DNA of 58,317 bases from Flavobacteriales bacterium (GTDB lineage: Bacteria; Bacteroidota; Bacteroidia; Flavobacteriales_F; PHOS-HE28). The stretch covers positions 1 through 58,317 of the forward strand of contig JADZAC010000011.1 of assembly GCA_020852835.1 (NCBI GenBank), written 5' to 3'. Numbering within the stretch: position 1 is the first letter of the stretch; each line of letters starts with the position of its first letter. The notes beneath the pieces are model-generated. The model did no database searches, was not told where the DNA came from, and saw only the letters and a list, made by a program, of their open reading frames with translations. Positions 43,301 to 52,000 of this stretch are shown piece by piece. Position numbers and translations under genes: made by a program.

Positions 43301-45325
43301 GGCATCACCACGGCGGCCAATGCCGGAACGAGCGGTTCGTTGGCGGTGTGCTCCAACGGCATGCCAGTAGCATTGGTCACCGGCCTGGGCGGGACGCCCG
43401 ACCCCGGCGGCTCATGGAATTTTGGCGCACCGCCGGTACTGCACGGACCGCAGTATGATCCCGCGATGGACCAGGGAGGCAATTATTTCTATACGGTGAC
43501 CGGCACCGGCCCTTGCCCCAATGCCACAGCCATTGTACTGGTGCTGGAAACAACCGCACCCAATGCGGGGGGCGACAACACCCGCACGCTTTGCTCCAAT
43601 GAAGGTGCTTTCAACATGTTTACCGCCCTTGCCCAAAACCCGGAGAGCGGGGGCACTTGGCGACGTGATGGCGCACCGCCCACCACGCATGGTGCCACCT
43701 ACAATCCGGCCGTGGACAGCAGCGGGGTCTTCCTGTACATCCGCATGGGCATCGGCCCTTGCACCAACGACACGGCCCGGCTCACCGTGGTGGAGGTCCG
43801 AGCGCCGCAAGCCGGGGCGGATGCCGCGTTGAACGTATGCCCCTCCGATCCCGTGGTCGATCTTTTCGCCCTGCTGGGAGCCACGGCGGACAGTACCGGT
43901 GCTTGGTTCGATGGGAACAACGCTCCCCTGCCGGACAGTTTGTTCCATGCCGCACAGGTGCCCATGGGCACTTACCTCTTCCGGTATGTGGTGCAAGGAG
44001 GCTCCCCCTGTGCACCCGATACGGCTGTGGTCACCATTCATGTGGGTGCCGGGCTGAACACGGGCATCGGCGGCAATGACACTATCTGCGGTGCGCTTAC
44101 CCAGTACGACCTGTTCCTTTCTTTGGGCGGCACCCCTGATCCGGGCGGGGTATGGAGCGAACAAACCGGTGTTGGCGCCATTACCGGCCAGTGGTTGAAT
44201 GCCACCGCACTGGTGCCCGGCGTGGCCTATCCCCTGGTTTACACCTTGGAGGATCCTTTCTGCGGGCAAGTGCAGAGCGTGGTGCTGTTGTACATCTCAC
44301 CGTTCCCCGATCCAGGGCCGGATACCACCATGGCATTGTGTGCCACCAGCGCTTCCGTTGATCTTTCCACGTTGTTGCGGAACGGCGATCCCGGAGGGCA
44401 GTGGCAGGATCCCGCCGGCGCCCCGGCAGACAGCCTCTTCGACCCCGCCACCGACCCCCCGGGCACCTACAGCTACGTGCTGCCCGGCAATGCCACCTGC
44501 GCCGATACGGCCGCGCGCATTTCCATCACTATCAACCCGCCGGCCGATGCCGGAACCGATGGAAGCGGCCAGGCCTGCAATACCGGCCTGGTGCAACTCT
44601 TCCCCCTGTTGGGCGGCGATCCGCAGCCCGGTGGCACTTGGGTGGACGTGGACGGAACCGGTGCTCTGACGGGCGGAACAGTGAATGCGGGCCTGTTGGC
44701 CCCGGGTACCTACCATTTCAGGTACCGGATCGCTTCGGCAGGCTGCCCGGCGGACAGCGCCGTGGTGGAGCTGGTACTGGTGGAGGGGGTGGTCGTCACG
44801 GACGTGCAGCGCGAATGCAACATGCAGGACCGCACTTACGTGGTGCGTTTCACCATTTCCGGAGGCGACCCCGCCAGCTATGCCGTCACGGGCGGAACAG
44901 GCCTATTGAGCCCCGTGGCGCCGTACGTGTTCACCAGCGGACCGTTGCTCACCAGCCAACCGTTCACGTTCCAGGCGGATGATGCCAACCATTGCGCACC
45001 GGCCTTGGTGGAAGGAACCAGCCCCTGTGTGTTCACCGATGCGGTGTTCGTACCGGAATCCTTCAGTCCCAACGGCGACCAGGTCAACGACCAATTCATC
45101 ATCCCGGGCATCGAAGGCTACCCCGGTAACACCATCGCCATCTTTAACCGCTGGGGCGGGGAAATGTACCGGGCGAGCGGCTATGACAACGTGCACACCG
45201 TGTGGGACGGCAGTTCGCCCGATGCATTGCTGCCGGGCGATGCCGCCACGGGCACCTACTATTATGTGCTGGACCTGGGCAACGGCTCGGAACCGCTCAA
45301 AGGCTTTGTTTACCTGAACCGATGA
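37352..45325 (+). CDS. Second giant repeat protein with T9SS type B domain
   Basis: T9SS cargo of 2657 residues. A signal peptide (ATG 37352, hydrophobic run, cleavage near residue 25; ATG 37358 is an alternative) is followed by 30 repeats of about 77 residues. Each repeat follows roughly: xxVCS-x8-LF-x2-LGGTPDAGGTW, then a turn GxFxPGxxxPGxYTYTV and PC before the next strand. The two cysteines per repeat could form a disulfide. A variant class with TG-x-TG-x3-NA is seen at repeats 12, 22, 28 and 30 and, more loosely, at 11. The last 290 bases encode the type B CTD (ESFSPNGDQVNDQF, FNRWGGEMYR). I cannot assign a known domain name to the repeats. The stop overlaps the next PorP/SprF gene (ATGA). 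Confidence 0.88.
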   Translation: MVMRTLLAAILPVLTVFALPAVAWPLHGSATDVHLVSAGPGTDGTATLCSNGPMVSLFDHLGGSPDPGGVWSGPAAHPGFFDPAIDIPGSFTYTVTGPPVASATVTVVVNAAPDAGTTGNYTTCSNGPAVDLFTLLGGTPEAGGGWTLGGNPVSNLFTPGSSAAGTYTYTVNGTPPCPNATADVVVSVVAAPNAGGDRSITVCSTDAPLSMLGQLLGTPDAGGTWSPGGSDTFTPGISTPGSYTYVVPGTIPCANDTARLTITVRDAPDAGSSRAVEVCSDAAVFNLLDSLGGLPDAGGTWSGPGGAHSGLFQPSTDLGGAYTYTVPGQAPCVAAVATVTVTVRPAPDAGTSVNVVKCSNETAFSLISQLGGSPDAGGTWTGPGNVAFPSGLFTPGADAPGLYTYTVVGLSPCAVATATVNIAVSTAANAGTNGSYSVCSSDGSFALFDHLGGAPQVGGTWTGPSGPVPLGTFVPGTSLPGVYTYLVAGSLPCANATATVTVAAVTAANAGNNGAVTLCSTGADEDLFSHLGGTPDAGGTWTIPPPGAGNLAGGLYQPSNPAHPPGGYMYTVTGTAPCPNVSALVQVAENQAPEAGMDASTTLCSSNPPFIMTSLLGGVPDPGGTWLNAGNTAVSATFSPGTTPAGQYRYVVSGMAPCMNDTARLNVAVNGAPKAGTNGAVIVCSDGATVDLFTELGGTPQAGGAWTDPNNGAHSGFFVPGIGALEGAYTYRVAGTSPCADATAVVAVTQHRRPVAGSSSTLDLCSTSPAVNLFDHLGGTPDAGGVWTGPGGAASNGVFIPSTAGTFTYKYKVSGTVPCAPDSATVTITVFSAPDPGISGLLTICSGQATVDLFTGLGGTPDLNGTWSEITLTGRLNGQFFEPGIPLQLPPGDYDFRYVVPTTGTCDADTATVRVTIVPVLDAGSSGSLAVCNTHTQLDLFNALGGSPQPGGTWEDLDATGQVTGKYFNAQGAGPGTYQFEYKLTGALGCSSDSAVATVQVVAGPNAGHEGWATFCSDGPAVSLLPYISPADAGGAWRRPPPGNEVFSGSYNPATFSPGDYTYTVSAAAPCNAAVAVLHISETTGPNSGQSAVITVCASDASFDMTGALGGTPDPGGQWTDPFSNAHTGTFVPGVDAPGVYLYTVPGVFPCTDKTSSLTVNVSAVPEAGGASTKTVCSTAPSFLLITELAGAQLGGTWYDPFMTPYPTGTFIPGTSAPGIYTYRVVGAAPCGVAEGTVTVFQVTAPNAGRDSSVAFCQTGQAVQLVGLLGGPHDLTGTWTGPAPLNTYFSGTFQPGSNAPGTYTYRVNGTPPCPADSGTVTVSVAVPPSAGLSRSISVCSSADLFAMVDSLGGTPDLNGSWTRVPSGIPSNGIFNPGVAGTFTFEYAVQPAGGSPCPPALATLTITVTAAPNAGANGNLALCSTGGITPMFPHLTGAPQNGGTWSFNGAGHGSGFDPALDQPGAYAYAVQGTGGCANDTAFVNVLVNQAPNAGSNGVLTICDDTLAAIVLRNVLNGSPNLGGTWTNTDSGLPASDIYLPTNFSSGVHTFTYTVPGQAPCPAATAQATIIQNAKAVAGNNASTTLCSDGASLDMFGLLGGAADPLGSWIDAGGSVAASVFSPSASGPGTFLYRYIVVGDAPCENDTAFVQITVNRKPDAGVSTAPQLCSNGPMVSLQNLLGGTPDPNGSWAYHPTSGTPVPTDGTFDPGADPPGAYVYTVAGVPPCSNSSATVQITLVPEPDAGTHGSISACVSDTQVSLFAGLQGTPQSGGTWQDLNATGQLANGVFDASGVLPGTYHFRYTVAGTGPCANDTATVAVMVSPVFDAGQDADVSFCLSEVVLLTPHLGGTPQLGGTWTGVETSDGLLNEVLNCSQAGVGVHHYRYVVGGSSTCAPDTAVLTVTILLGPQAGSGVPASICSSAGSFNLFGQLSPPYDTNGQWYYPGSGGAMASSFIDPASDPAGTYVYTVPAIGNCPAATASVEVGITTAANAGTSGSLAVCSNGMPVALVTGLGGTPDPGGSWNFGAPPVLHGPQYDPAMDQGGNYFYTVTGTGPCPNATAIVLVLETTAPNAGGDNTRTLCSNEGAFNMFTALAQNPESGGTWRRDGAPPTTHGATYNPAVDSSGVFLYIRMGIGPCTNDTARLTVVEVRAPQAGADAALNVCPSDPVVDLFALLGATADSTGAWFDGNNAPLPDSLFHAAQVPMGTYLFRYVVQGGSPCAPDTAVVTIHVGAGLNTGIGGNDTICGALTQYDLFLSLGGTPDPGGVWSEQTGVGAITGQWLNATALVPGVAYPLVYTLEDPFCGQVQSVVLLYISPFPDPGPDTTMALCATSASVDLSTLLRNGDPGGQWQDPAGAPADSLFDPATDPPGTYSYVLPGNATCADTAARISITINPPADAGTDGSGQACNTGLVQLFPLLGGDPQPGGTWVDVDGTGALTGGTVNAGLLAPGTYHFRYRIASAGCPADSAVVELVLVEGVVVTDVQRECNMQDRTYVVRFTISGGDPASYAVTGGTGLLSPVAPYVFTSGPLLTSQPFTFQADDANHCAPALVEGTSPCVFTDAVFVPESFSPNGDQVNDQFIIPGIEGYPGNTIAIFNRWGGEMYRASGYDNVHTVWDGSSPDALLPGDAATGTYYYVLDLGNGSEPLKGFVYLNR
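37484..44785 (+). repeat. Array of 30 two-cysteine LGGTPDAGGTW-type coding repeats
   Basis: Coding repeats with a period of about 230 bases (for example near 37530, 37765, 37995, 38225, 38460). The strongest signature is L-x2-LGGTPD-x-GG-x-W, then PGxYTY and PC. Unrelated in sequence to the SprB-type array upstream. Confidence 0.85.
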
Positions 45326-46242
45326 GGTACGGGCACGCGCTTCCCCTGCTGTTGGCAGCAGCGCTCCTGGGCAATTCCCAAGCCCGGGCGCAGCAGGACC
45401 CCATGTACAGCCAATACATGTTCAATACCTTGGCCTTCAACCCGGGTTACGCCGGCAGCGCGGACGTGTTCACGGCCCTGTTGCTCAGCCGCCACCAGTG
45501 GCTCGGATTCCAAGGCGCCCCGGGCACGCAAACACTCGCTTTGCACTCCCCATTGCCGGGTGACAAGCTGGCGCTGGGCGGCAACCTCATACACGATGTA
45601 ACGGGCCCTGCCAAACAAAACAGCGCTTTCATCGACCTGGCGTACCGCATCCGCACCGGCCCCGGTTCCCGGCTGGCATTCGGCCTGAGCGGCGGGATGA
45701 ACCTCTTCCAAGCCGACCTGGCGGCGTTGGAGACCGTGACGCCCGATCCACGCAACGGCAACATCAGCAGCAAACCACTGCCCAACTTCGGCTTCGGCGT
45801 GTATTGGCATACCCCGAGGCACTATGTTGGGCTGAGCGCCCCCAAACTTTTGGAAAACAAGATCGGCGGGGATGGCACGGTGGTGACCAGCCAGGAGTTC
45901 AGGCACTACTTCCTGATGGCCGGAATGGTGCTGGGCATTTCGCCTGATGTGCAGTTCAAACCGGCCGTCATGCTGCGCGTGGTGCAAGGTGCCCCATTGT
46001 CGTTGGACCTCAACGCCAACTTCCTGCTCCGCGAGCGGGTATGGTTCGGTGCCCTCTACCGCTGGGGCAATGCCATGGGCCTGATGGGCCAATTCCAAGT
46101 GAACGAGCAATTGCGGCTGGGCTACGCTTTTGACATGACGACCAACACACTGGGCGCCTACAACGCGGGCACCCATGAGCTCATGATCGGGTACGACTTC
46201 AAATTCACCAAAGGGCGCACGGTATCCCCGCGTTATTTCTGA
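45322..46242 (+). CDS. PorP/SprF family type IX secretion membrane protein
   Basis: Third PorP/SprF-family barrel, 306 residues. It opens with a signal peptide ending Ala-Arg-Ala-Gln and the canonical motif QDPMYSQYMFNTLAFNPGYAGS, then RHQWLGFQGAPGTQ, and ends with LRLGYAFDMTTNTLG and a basic tail. It is the copy closest to the classical PorP/SprF pattern. ATG 45322 overlaps the stop of the second giant gene (ATGA), and its own stop overlaps the next start (TGATG), so three genes are coupled. It is the probable partner of the second giant protein. An upstream in-frame start at 45202 would lie inside the CTD of the giant gene and was rejected. Confidence 0.92.
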   Translation: MRYGHALPLLLAAALLGNSQARAQQDPMYSQYMFNTLAFNPGYAGSADVFTALLLSRHQWLGFQGAPGTQTLALHSPLPGDKLALGGNLIHDVTGPAKQNSAFIDLAYRIRTGPGSRLAFGLSGGMNLFQADLAALETVTPDPRNGNISSKPLPNFGFGVYWHTPRHYVGLSAPKLLENKIGGDGTVVTSQEFRHYFLMAGMVLGISPDVQFKPAVMLRVVQGAPLSLDLNANFLLRERVWFGALYRWGNAMGLMGQFQVNEQLRLGYAFDMTTNTLGAYNAGTHELMIGYDFKFTKGRTVSPRYF

Positions 46243-48440
46243 TGCGCACCCTCCTCTGCCGCTTTCTGCTGCTGCTGGGCACCATAGCACCGGTTGTGCC
46301 CGTGTTGGCCCAAGGACAGGCGGAAACGCACAGCCGCATGGGAGACCGCTATTACGCGCGCATGGCCTATGCCCAGGCCAAGGCCGAATACCGGATCGCC
46401 GCAGATATGGGCGCCTTGAACGAACATGTGGTGAAACGACTCGCCGATTGTTCGATGAAACTGGGCGACACCCACGAGGGGGAGCGCTGGTATGCCCAAG
46501 TTGTAAAATACCTCAACCGCGAACCGATCGACCTGTACATGTATGCCCAAGCGCTCAAGGGCAATGGCAAATATGCCGAGGCGGAAACATGGATGGACCG
46601 CTATTTGGCCATGGGCAACAGGGAAGGGGAGCCCAAACGAAGCAACATCGTGGACTTCGCCGCCAAGTTCACCGGCAGCATGGACCGTTTTTCCGTGAAG
46701 CGCGTTTCGGTGAACACGCCCTTGGATGACATGGCCGCCACGTGGGACGGCGATCAGCGCATCATCTTCTGCTCCACCAGGGATTCCTCCATCGGTGTGC
46801 AATGGCGGGCGGCCTGGAACGAACAGCCTTTCCTGGACCTTTATTCCGCGCAGCGGCAGCCGGACGGCGACCTGATCGATGCCCGCGCATTGCCAGGCAA
46901 TGTGAATTCGCGCCTGCATGACGGCCCCGCCGTGGTGGCACCAGATGGTTCCCTGTGGTACACCCGCACCAATGCGCTCAGGAGCAAACAGGGCATACAC
47001 CGCTTGAGCATCTTGCATGCCCAACGCGAAGGTGAGGGGTGGAAAGGAGCGGATCCCTTTCTGTACAACAACCCGGAATGCTCGGTCGGCCATCCGGCCA
47101 TCAGCGCCGATGGCAAGTGGCTGTTCTTCATCAGCGACATGCCCGGCGGGTACGGAGGCACGGACCTTTACGTGTGTGAGAACAGGGGGGGGCAATGGGG
47201 CGAGCCGCGCAACCTGGGTGCGGGAGTGAACACTTCCGCCAACGAGCTTTTCCCGTTCATGGCCGCTGACGGCACCTTGTACTTCTCCAGTGCCGGGCCT
47301 CCCGGCCTGGGCGGATTGGACGTGTTTGCGACCAAGCCCAGCAGCAACGGGGAGTTTTCATTCTCGGTGAACGTGGGTGCGCCGGTGAACGGGCCCAAGG
47401 ATGATTTCGCCTTTGTGATCGATGGCTCCAACGCCACCGGATATTTCACCAGCGACCGGCCCGGAGGCCCCGGCGGCGATGATCTTTTTGCCTTCCGCAT
47501 GCACTACCCGCTGGAACAGCGCTACCTGTGCACCGGTACGGTGATCGATGACGACAACGCCGAGCCCGTGGCCAGCGTGGAGGTGGCCTTGCTGGATGCC
47601 CAAGGCACCGTGGTGGAGCACGCCGTCACTGATTCGCTCGGGAGGTATTCCTTTCCCGTGAAGGAAAGCATGGAGTATGCGGTCCGGGCGCGCATGGCGG
47701 GCCACTATGAGGCGCTGGTGCACCTGAGCACGGAGCGCATCAAACAGGTGCAGATCATGGTGCGTGATGTGCACCTGGTCCCGGATGCGGGGATCTGGCT
47801 GCGCGGCGTGGTGCGCTACAAGGACCAGCCCGGGTTTGCCGAGGGCGTGAAGGTGAGCGTGGTGAACCTCACCAGCTTCTTCAGCGAGGTTCACGCCTCG
47901 GATGCCGGCGGCGATTTCCTGTTCCGCCTGCAGGCCAACGAGGAATTCGAGGTGGTGCTGGAGAAACCCGACTTTTACACCATCAGCGTGCCGGTGAGCA
48001 CCATGGGCATGGAGCGCGGCGTGCTGGAGCTGGGCGGGCAAGGCGCGTTGGCCATGGAACCCGTGCAGGTTGGGCGCTTTTTACCGATGAAGTTCGTGAA
48101 GTGGAGCGATGGCGGTGCAACCTTGCCGCCCACCGCGCTGGCCGAACTGGACCAGCTGGCGGACCGGGTGCAGGTGAACCCGTCGTTGAAGTTCGAACTG
48201 GCGGTGCATGCAGACACGCGCTTGAACCCGGAAGCAGCGATGAAACTGTGCCGGGCCCGGGCCACGGCCATCGCCGACCACCTGCGTACCAAGGGCATCC
48301 GCAACGACCATCTTGAGGTGAAGCCCTACGGCACCACGAAGCCGCAGGTGCCCTGCGGGCCCGGTGTGGAGTGCACTCCGGCACAGCACCAGGAGAACGA
48401 GCGGGTGGAGTATGCGGTCACGGCCGTCACCGGCCCGTGA
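46242..48440 (+). CDS. PorE-like TPR / beta-propeller / OmpA family lipid- or wall-linked protein
   Basis: Predicted envelope protein of 732 residues with four parts in order: signal peptide (1-23), TPR-like helices (25-145), a PD40/WD40-type beta-propeller (about 155-410, motifs SADGKWLFFISDMPGGYGGTD and ADGTLYFSSAGPPGLGG), a carboxypeptidase-regulatory-like beta-sandwich (about 420-620), and an OmpA-type C-terminal domain (from 625) with HADTRLNPEA and RARATAIADHL. This is the architecture of PorE, a T9SS component in Porphyromonas gingivalis that binds peptidoglycan. In Flavobacteriia, similar genes often sit next to PorP/SprF genes. It ends the T9SS locus; its last 14 bases overlap the converging deacetylase gene. 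Confidence 0.87.
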   Translation: MRTLLCRFLLLLGTIAPVVPVLAQGQAETHSRMGDRYYARMAYAQAKAEYRIAADMGALNEHVVKRLADCSMKLGDTHEGERWYAQVVKYLNREPIDLYMYAQALKGNGKYAEAETWMDRYLAMGNREGEPKRSNIVDFAAKFTGSMDRFSVKRVSVNTPLDDMAATWDGDQRIIFCSTRDSSIGVQWRAAWNEQPFLDLYSAQRQPDGDLIDARALPGNVNSRLHDGPAVVAPDGSLWYTRTNALRSKQGIHRLSILHAQREGEGWKGADPFLYNNPECSVGHPAISADGKWLFFISDMPGGYGGTDLYVCENRGGQWGEPRNLGAGVNTSANELFPFMAADGTLYFSSAGPPGLGGLDVFATKPSSNGEFSFSVNVGAPVNGPKDDFAFVIDGSNATGYFTSDRPGGPGGDDLFAFRMHYPLEQRYLCTGTVIDDDNAEPVASVEVALLDAQGTVVEHAVTDSLGRYSFPVKESMEYAVRARMAGHYEALVHLSTERIKQVQIMVRDVHLVPDAGIWLRGVVRYKDQPGFAEGVKVSVVNLTSFFSEVHASDAGGDFLFRLQANEEFEVVLEKPDFYTISVPVSTMGMERGVLELGGQGALAMEPVQVGRFLPMKFVKWSDGGATLPPTALAELDQLADRVQVNPSLKFELAVHADTRLNPEAAMKLCRARATAIADHLRTKGIRNDHLEVKPYGTTKPQVPCGPGVECTPAQHQENERVEYAVTAVTGP

Positions 48441-49056
48441 GTGGCCCTGGCAGGGCGGCACAGACGAAGCCTTTGCGTGCCAGCCCATCCAGGATCGGTA
48501 CCAGTGCGGCCTGTAGGCAGGCTGCACTTTTCCGGTTGTCGTGCAGCACGATGATGCTCCCGGACCGCACCCGGCGCAGCACGTGCCTGGCGCAGGCGGA
48601 ACCGCTGCGGCCGGGCCGGTAATCATGCCCCATCACATCCCACATCACCACGCGGTACCGGTTGCTGAGCGCATGCAGCAGGCCCAGGGGCATATGGCCG
48701 TATGGCGGACGGAACAGGCGGGTACCGATGGCCGCTTCGCCGCGCAGCACATCGCGCTGGTACGTCCGGCGCAGCGTGCGCCAGCCATCGCTATGGCCCC
48801 AGGTGTGGTGGCCCAAGACGTGCCCTTCTTCGCTGATGCGCCGCACCAGTTCCGGGTGGGCCTCGGCCTGCCTACCCAGGCAGAAGAAGGTGGCCTTGGC
48901 ACCGCGTGTCGCCAACGTGTCCAACACCCATGGCGTGATCGTCGGCAGGGGGCCGTCATCGAAGGTGAGGAACACCTGGTTCCCCGCGTTAGGCACCCGC
49001 CATAGTAGCCGGTGGTCCAATGCGGCCAGTAGCCGCAAGGCCGGCCGGAAGGCCAT
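48427..49056 (-). CDS. Polysaccharide deacetylase (NodB homology, CE4-type)
   Basis: Metal-dependent deacetylase of 209 residues that removes N- or O-acetyl groups from a polysaccharide such as peptidoglycan, chitin-like oligomers or capsule. The NodB motifs are visible: TFDDGP (30-35), the metal-binding GHHTWGH (about 80-86), RPPYG (about 116-120), and LHDN (about 170-173). No signal peptide is clear; the N-terminus is amphipathic and basic (FRPALRLLAALDHRLLW), which may anchor it. Start codon overlaps the DUF2723 stop by one base (TGATG), so the two are one operon. The last 14 bases overlap the PorE-like gene on the other strand. The substrate cannot be read from sequence. Confidence 0.88.
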   Translation of the reverse strand: MAFRPALRLLAALDHRLLWRVPNAGNQVFLTFDDGPLPTITPWVLDTLATRGAKATFFCLGRQAEAHPELVRRISEEGHVLGHHTWGHSDGWRTLRRTYQRDVLRGEAAIGTRLFRPPYGHMPLGLLHALSNRYRVVMWDVMGHDYRPGRSGSACARHVLRRVRSGSIIVLHDNRKSAACLQAALVPILDGLARKGFVCAALPGPLTGR

Positions 49057-52000
49057 CAGAACCGGGCGTTGATCGTACGCCGGCCCTGGGTGGCCATGTC
49101 CTCCAGTTTCATCTGGTACAACGTGTCCACCTCCGCCGATCGCTGGAGCAGCTTGGTGGCCAGGGCTTGCTGGCCATGCACCTGTGCGGTGCGGGCCAGG
49201 CGGTCCATCACCAGTTTGCCTAGGTTCATGTCATCGCCCACCTGTTCGGCGAAGTGCGGGGAGAGGCTCAGGTACCAGGCCATGTTCTCGTCCATGATGG
49301 TGAACAGGCGTTCGTTGAGCCGGTTGGCCGAGGTGGTATCGCCCGCCTGGTAGTACGCTTCGATGATGGGCAGCATGATGCGGTCGTAGGGTACGTTGTG
49401 TTCGGGCATCCGGGCCTGCGCCAGGTCCAGTACCTGCTTGGCCTCCTCCTTGCGTCCTTCAGCCGCCAGCTCGGTGGCCAGCGTGGCGATCTGCAGCCGC
49501 AGGTTGGTGGTCATCCGCAGCACGTTCTCGTCCAGGTACACGCCGTCCGCATGGTCCATGCCGCCCCACTTGAACTTGTTCATCACGTTGTCCAACATGA
49601 TGTCCGTGGCCACGCTGCCGTAGGTGTTGGCCGTGGAGGATTTCCCGGCCACGGCCACCAGGCGGTAGGTTAGGCCCTCCAAGCGGAAATAGTCCTGCAG
49701 GTTCAGGTAGCTGTCGGGCCCGGTGGTCACCGCGAAGTAAATGGGCCGTTTCCAATCGTTGTTGGCCAGCAGGTCCATCATCAGGAAGTGGTTCTTCATC
49801 ACGTACTGGCGGTTCACCGTCCAGCGCACATCACCGGTGAATAGCGCGGTGTCCTTGGCCGTGAGCATGCCTTGTGGGCCGAAGACGTACGCACTGTCGG
49901 CCGTTATGCGGAAGCGCTGGGCCGGGATGTAGGCGTCTGTCTTGCCCAGTTGGAAGATCTGCTGCAGGTTGCGGTCGTCCGTGGCGAAATCCATGGCGCG
50001 CTTCAGGTCCAGGTATCCGGGGATCTTCTCATTGGGGATCAGGGCCACCACATCGCGCGTGCCTTGGCGGTACTTGGCCGGGTCCATCTTGAACGGTACC
50101 GGTTCGCTGGCATAGGCCTTGCGCCGCATCTGGTCGATGTACCAATCGGTGTTCAGCAGGCTGAGGTTCACCACACGCACATCGGTACGGATGCCTTCCA
50201 CCTCTTGGGCGTACCACAGCGGGAAGGTATCGTTGTCGCCATTGGTGAACAGGATGGCGTTGGGTGCGCAGCTCTCCAGGTAGTCCGCAGCAAGGTCGCG
50301 CGCGGGGTAGCGGTTGCTGCGGTTGTGGTCATCCCACTCGGCGCGCACCATCACCACGGGCACCAACAACCCGATGAGGGAGGCGGCCAGTGCACTGGTC
50401 CGGTCGTTCTTCAAGCTGCGCAGCAGGTGCATGGCGCCCAAGGCAGCACCGCCGGCCAACCCCATGTAGAAGATGGACCAGGAGATGGAGTGGTCGCTGC
50501 CGGCCAGCAGTTCCGCCAGGAACTTCAGGGCACCGATGCCGAGGGTGCCGCCTACGGCGTACATCAATTCCTTGCGCGTGATGGAGCGTGCGGCATCGAA
50601 AAGCGCATACACGCCCAACCCGATCCAGATCGCGAAGGCATAGAACGACCCCACGTAGGCATAGTCGCGTTCACGGGGTTGGAAGGGGTACTGGTTCAGG
50701 TAGATCACGATGGCCAGCCCGGTGAAGAAGAAGAGGAGCATCACCACGCTCCAGTTGCGCACGTCGCGGCTCAGTTGGTACACCAGCCCGATCAGGCCCA
50801 GCAGCATGGGCAGCAGGAACAGTTTGTTCATGCCCTTGTTGTTGGTCATGCTGGACGGCAGGGTGTCCTGGTTGCCCAGGCGCTGGGCATCGATGGCCTT
50901 GATGCCCGTGTACCAATTGCCGTCGGTGATGCCGCCGTGGCCCTGGATGTCGTTCTGGCGGCCGGCGAAGTTCCACAGGAAGTAGCGCCAGTACATCCAG
51001 TTCACTTGGTAGTCGAAGAAGAACTTGAAATTCTCCAGTTGGGTGGGCTTCTGGATCACCGTGGGTTTTCCCTCGCGATCGGTGGTGCGCACGGCCACGC
51101 CCTTGAAGTTGCTCCACTGCTTGTACGCCTCCACGTGGTTGGCCTGCGAGCTGTACATGCGCGGGAAGAGCATGGTGGTGGCGGGGTCGTACACCGGCTC
51201 GGTGCCCTTGCGGGCGTCGGTGACCACATACTCGTTCGCCACGGTGTGGCCCGGGTTTTCGGCCAGGTAGTGGTCGGCGCTCCATCCGTCATAGAACACT
51301 TTCACCGTGCGGTTGCCCTTCATGACCTTCCAGGTGGCGGTATGCACGGGGTTGCCGTCGCCGCGCTGGTTGGCCAGCTGGCTGCCCCAGAACTGGCCCA
51401 TCATCAAGGGGCGGTCGCCGTACTGCTCGCGGTTGAGGTAACTGAGCAGGTTGAATACGTTCTCCGGATTGTTCTCGTCGATGGGCGGGTTGGCGTTGCT
51501 GCGCACCACGATCATGGCGTAGGTGCTGTAGCCAAGCAGGATCACGGTGACGCCCAGGAGCACCGTGTTGAACACCACCTTGCCCTTGCGTTGGGTCCAA
51601 TGCAGGCCCCAAGCCACCAGGCCGATGAGCAGAGCCGCATACACCAATGTGCCGGTGTTGAACGGTAGGCCGAAGTCGTTGACGAAGAGCAGCTCGAAGC
51701 TGCCGGCCATTTTCACCAGCCCTGGGATGATCACCGCCTGGATGGCCCCCAGGATGAGGGCGGAAATGATGAAGGTGTAGATGATGCCCTTGCGGGTGAC
51801 CTTGTATTTCTTGAAGTAGTACACGAAGGCGATGGCCGGGATGCAGAGCAGGTTGAGCAAGTGCACCCCGATGCTCAAGCCCATCAGGTAGGCGATCAGG
51901 ATCAGCCAGCGGGTGTTGTGGGGCTTGTCCGCCTCGCGTTCCCATTTCAGGATGGCCCAGAACACGATGGCCGTGAAGAAGGAGGAAAGCGCGTAGACCT

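Noticed and set aside
49872-51668. 598-codon plus-strand frame
   Set aside because: Antisense to the DUF2723 gene; composition typical of a shadow frame.
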